From IMG/VR virus record IMGVR_UViG_3300025108_000259, positions 1 through 29,714 of that record: DNA of 29,714 nucleotides. One strand, given 5' to 3'. A program made the position numbers and the translations under genes. A model generated the notes under the pieces. The model saw nothing but the letters and a program-made list of their open reading frames with translations, was not told the DNA's origin and did not search any database. Shown here piece by piece: positions 27,001-29,714 of the stretch (the first letter of the stretch is position 1; every line of letters starts with the position of its first letter). This stretch comes from a virus.

Positions 27001-28424
27001 TCGTAACAAGAGGAACTGTAGCAAACATGACTAGAACTGCTGATAATGGTTACGCTGGTGGTTCAAACCCTAACTTTTTTACAGACAAACATACTGGTGT
27101 AGTGCCTGATGGCGCAACTACATTAGTGGCTAGTTATACTGTTACAGCTGATGCAGATTATCATTTAGAGCCGATATCTGGATCTAATGATGGAGTTGAG
27201 GTTGTTTGGTACCCTTTACCTCAAAATATAAATTATAGTTCTAATTATTCTTGGGTTGTTACAAACAACAATTACACTACATCAGGTTTGCAGAGTAATA
27301 TACAGTCTAGTAATATAGAAGTGTATTACACTCCACCAGCTGGAAGTGATCCAGCGGATTTTGATTCACTATTACATGATATAAGATTTACTCACAATGC
27401 TGTTGCTGTGCCAAACTCTACGCCTAGAGTTACATCTGTAGGAATGTTAGGTCAAGTTTTTGCCGGTGGACAACAGGTTATACCAATTACAACAAACAGT
27501 GTTGGTCACTATAGACTGCAGGTCGGTAAAAATAACTCAGGTAATACAGCTTTAACTGGAACATATAATTTCACTTCTGGAGCATGGGAATTTTCAAATA
27601 CAACAAACGTTGGTAGCTTTGAGGTTACAGCTGCTGATCTTGCTGTTAGCTCTGTGTATCAGCAAACTTTATATATACCTATTGATTCTAACGAAACTAA
27701 TGCTGGAGGAACTTACAGTATAATACTTTCAAATGGAAATAGTGGATCTGGCACAAACCTAGCTTTACAGTCTAACGTACCTGACGCTGTCAACGAGCAG
27801 ACATTTGAAGTGCTAGTAGAAACTGGAACTATAACATTAACTGGTGGTACTGAAACTTTTGATGATGGTGTTGTTACTACATCAGGTTCAACAGTTATAC
27901 CTAGTGCTAAAGAGTTAACTCAGTTGTCATCTACTAATGTTAAAACTTATGCTGTAGAGCTTACGTTTGCTAAACAAACCGGTGGATTAACCAAGAAAGG
28001 TGACGCTAATGGGGATATGCTTGATGGAGCTGGAGGTGTATACAAAACAGCTAGCGATATGGCTTCTGGAACTCAAAACTTAACTTTAACAAGAGTAACT
28101 GGTATTAAGGTTGGTCATGTTCTTCAAAATGACACTGGTCAAGGTTTTATTCCAGATGGTTCTATAGTAACATCGGTGAACACAGTTACAAAAGTTATTG
28201 GTATAAGTAAGGCAACAACAGCTCTAGTTCCACAAGGATCTTCTGTAGTTATAGAATCTGATTACAGTTATATATTTCTTGAAAGTGCAACTTTAGTAAA
28301 TGAAGCTGGTACACAAGCAACTGTAACAGGTACAATAGCTATAACTTCTTACGGTAGAAAAGGTAGTGCCACTGTACCTAATGGTAACATAACATTAAAA
28401 CCTAACTTTTTAACAATAACATAA
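21066..28424 (+). CDS. Giant tail stabilization/muzzle-type protein with long beta-rich C-terminal extension
   Basis: A 2452-aa protein. The N-terminus (FGRGQMNKDSDERLVKDGTY at 8-27, then RDANNIQVSSSDGSDVGSVQ) is the hallmark of the phage stabilization protein found in crAss-like and marine short-tailed phages. Residues about 122-228 look like an inserted Ser/Gly-rich domain before the core resumes at ITSIDHIDGLLFWTDN (236-251). Other core landmarks are YRWRYVDGEYSTFAPW, NRLVFGNYKQGY, GIVFSDEYGRETPV and, at about 1440-1600, GVNDLNQFIQAEAITKDLNP and GEYGISTNPESVA, a repeated strand pattern like a beta-propeller. Core homology seems to end near 1770. The remaining about 660 residues are Ser/Thr/Asn/Gly-rich beta repeats resembling adhesin or fibre domains. 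In relatives this protein closes the tail tip. Here the extension may add host contact. No frameshift is seen. Confidence 0.85.
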   Translation: MAELKRNFGRGQMNKDSDERLVKDGTYRDANNIQVSSSDGSDVGSVQTLLGNTEVTPNVVLSDYSTCVGVYKLPESDLIYYLVSSQGHPGLQGFQPLIYKDFVIEYDTVTQLSKYVITDIFKIKVNASANAQSGASYIEVPLGASTTINKTGIRVGMKITGSFTNSSGSSKTIVGQTVGNNGTYYVGEHHNVKVTDIVKATSSWKIFLSSPIYMNSGQQIIFRSDRVLEFNPYDKITSIDHIDGLLFWTDNVTEPKKINIKRSLLGTGGIARVVGHDPTQTKTHATNQSNQQKRNTTGYTNNQDFHTRLVIERPSTGYEVALKQNDYEPVYLEKDHITVVKKYPKAPLKLEMSETPIERVPVNSSGNALTPNATFGVLSSTIVWRENGGSGDPYDAGTAVNGLVFTSPVDLRKGDVVIFTNDLQEPANVLDSTDALVRLTVTSGPGGMPQNGGSTGPYNFSVDSVATNVNTVPEVWQGRLETENALFEFKFPRFSYRWRYVDGEYSTFAPWTNVAFLPGAFDYIAKKGVNLGMTNRAKSIKLKDYFHEFDLFPSDVVAVDLLYKEETSPNVYTVKTITRENEHPEWPNRAQSNYNRGEYVLTSEMIHAVVPSNQILRPWDNVPKSAATLAITGNRLVFGNYKQGYDIEGDVNLTVSMDSGYGENYLQEGGRGERSVKTMRTYQVGIVFSDEYGRETPVQAPKKSSSVVVDKKLSYRNNRIKVGLDYGGTSIPAWAQYYKYYIKETSNEYYNLVMDRWYDAEDGNVWISFPSSERNKVDIDTHLILKKRHDDITPVREKARYKILAIENEAPDYIKSKKISHGSALTTQQTGSVLATNVNFLISNNDFKATFGDKFMEEVWSKVSSGKGFARIIGSSGTQTATTDWQSIVSIKKIGATSPNFSVRVASTFENADMTNLLSGTINYKIEIREDIIHNRPEFDGRFFVKVYKDLLLQNSIMVDLDATQSMTLIDSFDLRLLIGAQSSNSGGSTQYHPTTTGPYAGLDFNENAFAGTNVNSLTSTNQDGESFGTFKSHQRLQDWWKNLCAHGQSKVYLDGIEWYKYNWRSPTGHVNHNEANGVHSSHLGGIGDGNGVLKHYSSYSKMYLGFPKWRQHHSATGWVRRFYTTMRTVGTLFRFREDPNQTVYRVISVGGVQQSYNYSKSGTNSAKSNDVQAKSTAFNINFERNDGGGAMDPNAFDVLSLMKHDCSSTTPLDILQADYISESGGSELATENPAVWETEPKEDVGLDIYYEASMAMPLKVTAENNELLIPIGSTFKARNGSGVFHKGTSTLPVDLTGEDVTYKILAVNSTDNEDITRITVYNTLDGSMGLTDDLEHDSFIFIDRYDGSQIPIYIGINNTNNKHVAGDVYVDLVTGNFPQNVVSNGMQPWRAPHFSAMKLGWSNCFQFGNGIESDRIRDDYNQSTIANGVKASTVLAERYQEEHRSSGFIHSGVFNSISGVNDLNQFIQAEAITKDLNPSYGSIQHMIARNTNTLAFCEDKILSIQTNKDALFNADGSSNILSSTVVLGSATPIQGEYGISTNPESVAITPEAIYWCDQARNQVLKLSGQASITVISDTGMKDYFNDNLKDLDYVIGSYDDKKSEYNLTTCVKIHKFQLRPITKTVSYSEKSGGWSSFKDFDGLEFGVSLNNEYYTFRYGSMWQHHTNNVANNFYNQQYYSDITLLFNDNPSSVKSFGALNYEGTQARITQELTDNQYYNLNNKQGWYVETMNTDLQEAENIEFKNKEGKWFATVKGVASDLSNLDPKEFSVQGIGVYDAKSSSGSTSNTYNLTVAVRSQSSTGTNWDTTADSSDFAFLDGPTIVMTEGVPTGVGQVYATITNNVLNSQNVLQYSGLNLDAADFTVPGGTATTTGSGNSTVYVHTAASGWNADTNISKVELTNNGIAGDAGNTVNVQIYYNSFTMPSANTNLFVDVDYSGSVTAPIVQGAPNRTSLFRLSFLDAPTTTGEGATNPDHIVVTRGTVANMTRTADNGYAGGSNPNFFTDKHTGVVPDGATTLVASYTVTADADYHLEPISGSNDGVEVVWYPLPQNINYSSNYSWVVTNNNYTTSGLQSNIQSSNIEVYYTPPAGSDPADFDSLLHDIRFTHNAVAVPNSTPRVTSVGMLGQVFAGGQQVIPITTNSVGHYRLQVGKNNSGNTALTGTYNFTSGAWEFSNTTNVGSFEVTAADLAVSSVYQQTLYIPIDSNETNAGGTYSIILSNGNSGSGTNLALQSNVPDAVNEQTFEVLVETGTITLTGGTETFDDGVVTTSGSTVIPSAKELTQLSSTNVKTYAVELTFAKQTGGLTKKGDANGDMLDGAGGVYKTASDMASGTQNLTLTRVTGIKVGHVLQNDTGQGFIPDGSIVTSVNTVTKVIGISKATTALVPQGSSVVIESDYSYIFLESATLVNEAGTQATVTGTIAITSYGRKGSATVPNGNITLKPNFLTIT

Positions 28425-28425
28425 T

Positions 28426-28779
28426 ATGCCAGTATCACTAACATTTATTAATCCTTTAAACGCGTCTTGCCAGGTTGGTGATTTTGCTTACTATGTACCG
28501 ACTTCTAGCTCTGGTGGTTTCTCCGTTGCATCACAATCCAACATAGTTTCCATAGGACCAATAAGTTCTATAACAGGTACCAACGCTAATCCTACTATAA
28601 CTATTAATAACAACTTAAGTGTACCACCATCAAATGCTTATATATTTTTTGCTAAAGATAACAAAGCTAATTTAAGTAGTTTATTAGGTTATTTTGCTGA
28701 GGTTAAACTAAAAAACACTGGAACTGTATACGCAGAGTTGTTTGGAGTAGCAGCTGATACGTTTGAAAGTAGTAAATAA
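28426..28779 (+). CDS. Small beta-rich structural protein of unknown function
   Basis: A 117-aa protein starting MPVSLTFINPLNASCQVGDF. It has alternating beta strands (FAYYVPTSSSGGFSV, IVSIGPISSITG, NAYIFFAKDN) and ends with GYFAEVKLKNTGTVYAELFG. I recognise this closing strand pair as a recurrent feature of small marine phage proteins next to the tail stabilization gene. The ATG lies one base after the preceding stop codon, so it is co-translated with the giant tail protein and may bind it. It has no signal peptide or transmembrane segment. The function is unknown. Confidence 0.7.
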   Translation: MPVSLTFINPLNASCQVGDFAYYVPTSSSGGFSVASQSNIVSIGPISSITGTNANPTITINNNLSVPPSNAYIFFAKDNKANLSSLLGYFAEVKLKNTGTVYAELFGVAADTFESSK

Positions 28780-28790
28780 CGTAAAAAAAG

Positions 28791-28806
28791 TGTGATTATT
28801 TAAGTA
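28791..28806 (+). promoter_or_regulatory. Second copy of the TGTGAT-N4-TAAGTA element
   Basis: TGTGAT (28791-28796), four A/T bases, TAAGTA (28801-28806), inside the 41-base gap before the cupin-like gene. The ATG follows 14 bases later. It matches the element at 9759-9774 in both halves and in spacing. A run of A (28783-28789) lies just upstream. It may be a phage promoter or regulator site. Evidence is limited to the two copies. Confidence 0.3.
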
Positions 28807-28820
28807 TAATTAAATGTAAT

Positions 28821-29273
28821 ATGAATAAAGATATTAAGTTATCTACTAGAAAGAAAATCTTAGATTTTCAAAATGCTCTAGTTGATAATGCTGATGAGGT
28901 TAACATCGTTACACATCACGACTCAAAGATATTTCCTTTGAAACATACTTTTGCAGATGGTATATACGTACGACAAATGTCTATGGATGCAGGATCGGTA
29001 GTTGTTGGAGCAATACACAAACACTTACATGTTTGGTTTTTATTAACTGGACATATATCTGTTGTCACAGAAGATAGCGTAGAAGATTATATAGCACCGT
29101 GTTATGTTGTAGCAACACCAGGAACAAAAAGAGTAATACGTGCAAACGAAAAAAGTATATTTGTCAATATACATAAAAACCCTACAAACTCACAAGATAT
29201 AGAGTGGTTAGAAAAAGAGATTGTAGCAAAAGATTTTAAAGAATATGAAGAATACATTAATCAAAATAAATAA
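28821..29273 (+). CDS. Cupin-like small protein
   Basis: A 150-aa protein. After a helical N-terminal segment, residues about 45-120 form a cupin-type double-stranded beta-helix pattern: GIYVRQMSMDAGSVVVG, then IHKHLHVWFLLTGHISVV with His66, His68 and His70 in the place of the first metal-binding motif. IAPCYVVATPGTKRVIRAN and a last strand FVNIHKNP with His118 follow, in the place of the second motif. The C-terminus is an acidic helix. Similar cupin-like proteins are common near lysis and internal-protein genes in marine phages. They may bind a metal or sugar-like ligand, but no reaction is established. The start is the first ATG of the frame. The next gene begins four bases after the TAA. 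Confidence 0.72.
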   Translation: MNKDIKLSTRKKILDFQNALVDNADEVNIVTHHDSKIFPLKHTFADGIYVRQMSMDAGSVVVGAIHKHLHVWFLLTGHISVVTEDSVEDYIAPCYVVATPGTKRVIRANEKSIFVNIHKNPTNSQDIEWLEKEIVAKDFKEYEEYINQNK

Positions 29274-29276
29274 GAT

Positions 29277-29714
29277 ATGAGTTTTATACTTGCAGGCGTA
29301 GCAGCTGTCAAGGTTGGCCATAGTATTTACAAAGGTGTAAAAGCTAATAAAAGAAAAAAGGATGCTGAGAAAGAGGCTAAAAAAGCTAAAGCTGAAATGG
29401 ATGCTAGAAAAGAACAATTTGCTAACTTAGACATTAGTAATCCCTTTATGGACATGGATAATGTGTATGAAGACCTTACTGTAAATCAAAAAGAAGCTGA
29501 TTTTGCAGCTCAACAACAACAACAGTCTCAAGCTAATATATTAAACAATTTAAAAGGATCTGCAGGTAGTTCTGGTATAGCTGGTCTAGCTCAAACTATG
29601 GCTAACCAAGGCGCTTTAGCTGCTCAAAAATCCGCCGCATCTATTGGTGAGCAAGAAGCTAATAATCAAAAATTAATGATTAATGAAGAAGCTAGAATAC
29701 AAGACAAGCAGATT
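29277..29714 (+). CDS. Internal virion/ejection-type protein, N-terminal part (3' end outside window)
   Basis: The frame is open from the ATG at 29277 through the window's last base (146 codons seen). The N-terminus MSFILAGVAAVKVGHSIYKG is a short hydrophobic Ala/Gly/Val helix. A Lys/Ala/Glu-rich helix follows, then NPFMDMDNVYEDLTVNQKEA and a Gln-rich run. The seen part ends in Gly/Ser/Ala-rich GIAGLAQTMANQGALAAQKS and SIGEQEANNQ. I recognise this arrangement as typical of marine short-tailed phage internal or ejection-type virion proteins, which leave the capsid with the DNA and help it cross the envelope. The specific role is inference. It is co-transcribed with the cupin-like gene four bases upstream. 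Confidence 0.72.
   Translation, partial: MSFILAGVAAVKVGHSIYKGVKANKRKKDAEKEAKKAKAEMDARKEQFANLDISNPFMDMDNVYEDLTVNQKEADFAAQQQQQSQANILNNLKGSAGSSGIAGLAQTMANQGALAAQKSAASIGEQEANNQKLMINEEARIQDKQI

Noticed and set aside
29208-29417. 69-aa minus-strand frame, Phe/Ser-rich
   Set aside because: It is antisense to the start of the Lys/Glu/Ala-rich internal-protein gene, which explains its composition.
1-29714. tRNA genes, CRISPR arrays, insertion sequences, attachment sites or a defence island
   Set aside because: None was seen. There are no cloverleaf-like non-coding stretches, no regularly spaced non-coding repeats, and no transposase or integrase motifs in the translated frames. All gaps are under about 80 bases.

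Overview
This window is part of the structural region of a tailed bacteriophage genome. All recognisable genes lie on the + strand. They are tightly packed, with gaps mostly under 80 bases and several short overlaps, and the DNA is AT-rich. There is no tRNA, rRNA, CRISPR array, insertion sequence, integrase or host gene. The gene set (large terminase, portal, acidic scaffold-like protein, HK97-fold-type major capsid protein, two connector/tail-tube-like proteins, a very large tail 'stabilization' protein) has no tape measure, sheath or baseplate. This points to a short-tailed (podovirus-type) virion. The stabilization protein and the terminase-portal-scaffold-capsid-connector order recall crAss-like (Crassvirales) and related marine podoviruses; this assignment is from memory of the families and was not tested by a search. 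Most starts lack a Shine-Dalgarno sequence and have A/T-rich leaders, which suits a Bacteroidota (marine flavobacterial) host. That is inference.

Layout. (1) 1-9738, host-recognition cassette: the end of a beta-rich fibre protein, a 62-aa ORF, a 930-aa G8/beta-helix tailspike-like protein, a 1567-aa fibre with a C-terminal S74 intramolecular chaperone, a 353-aa LamG-like protein and an 86-aa unknown. (2) 9812-18275, packaging and head: a 93-aa coiled-coil protein, a 73-aa unknown, a 194-aa GroES-like protein, a 91-aa candidate small terminase, TerL, portal, a scaffold-like acidic protein and the major capsid protein, closed by a strong UUCG-loop terminator at 18289-18327. (3) 18351-19184: a conserved 277-aa protein bounded by hairpins on both sides. 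(4) 19243-28779, neck and tail: two connector-like proteins, the 2452-aa stabilization/muzzle-type protein and a 117-aa unknown. (5) 28821-end: a cupin-like 150-aa protein and the start of a Q/A-rich internal-virion-type protein that runs off the window.

How the parts fit. TerL, with the candidate small subunit, would drive DNA through the portal into a shell built from the major capsid protein on the acidic scaffold. The connector proteins and the giant stabilization protein would close the neck and form the short tail. The three fibre/spike proteins would supply receptor binding and probably polysaccharide degradation. Transcription appears to run left to right in blocks. A shared motif, TGTGAT-N4-TAAGTA, lies in two intergenic gaps where blocks would begin (9759 and 28791) and is a candidate phage promoter element.

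I did not find a clear new defence or regulatory system. The items most worth following are the roughly 660-residue extension of the stabilization protein, the G8 plus beta-helix spike, the duplicated GroES-like protein inside the packaging operon, the shared intergenic motif and the distinct codon use of the capsid gene.
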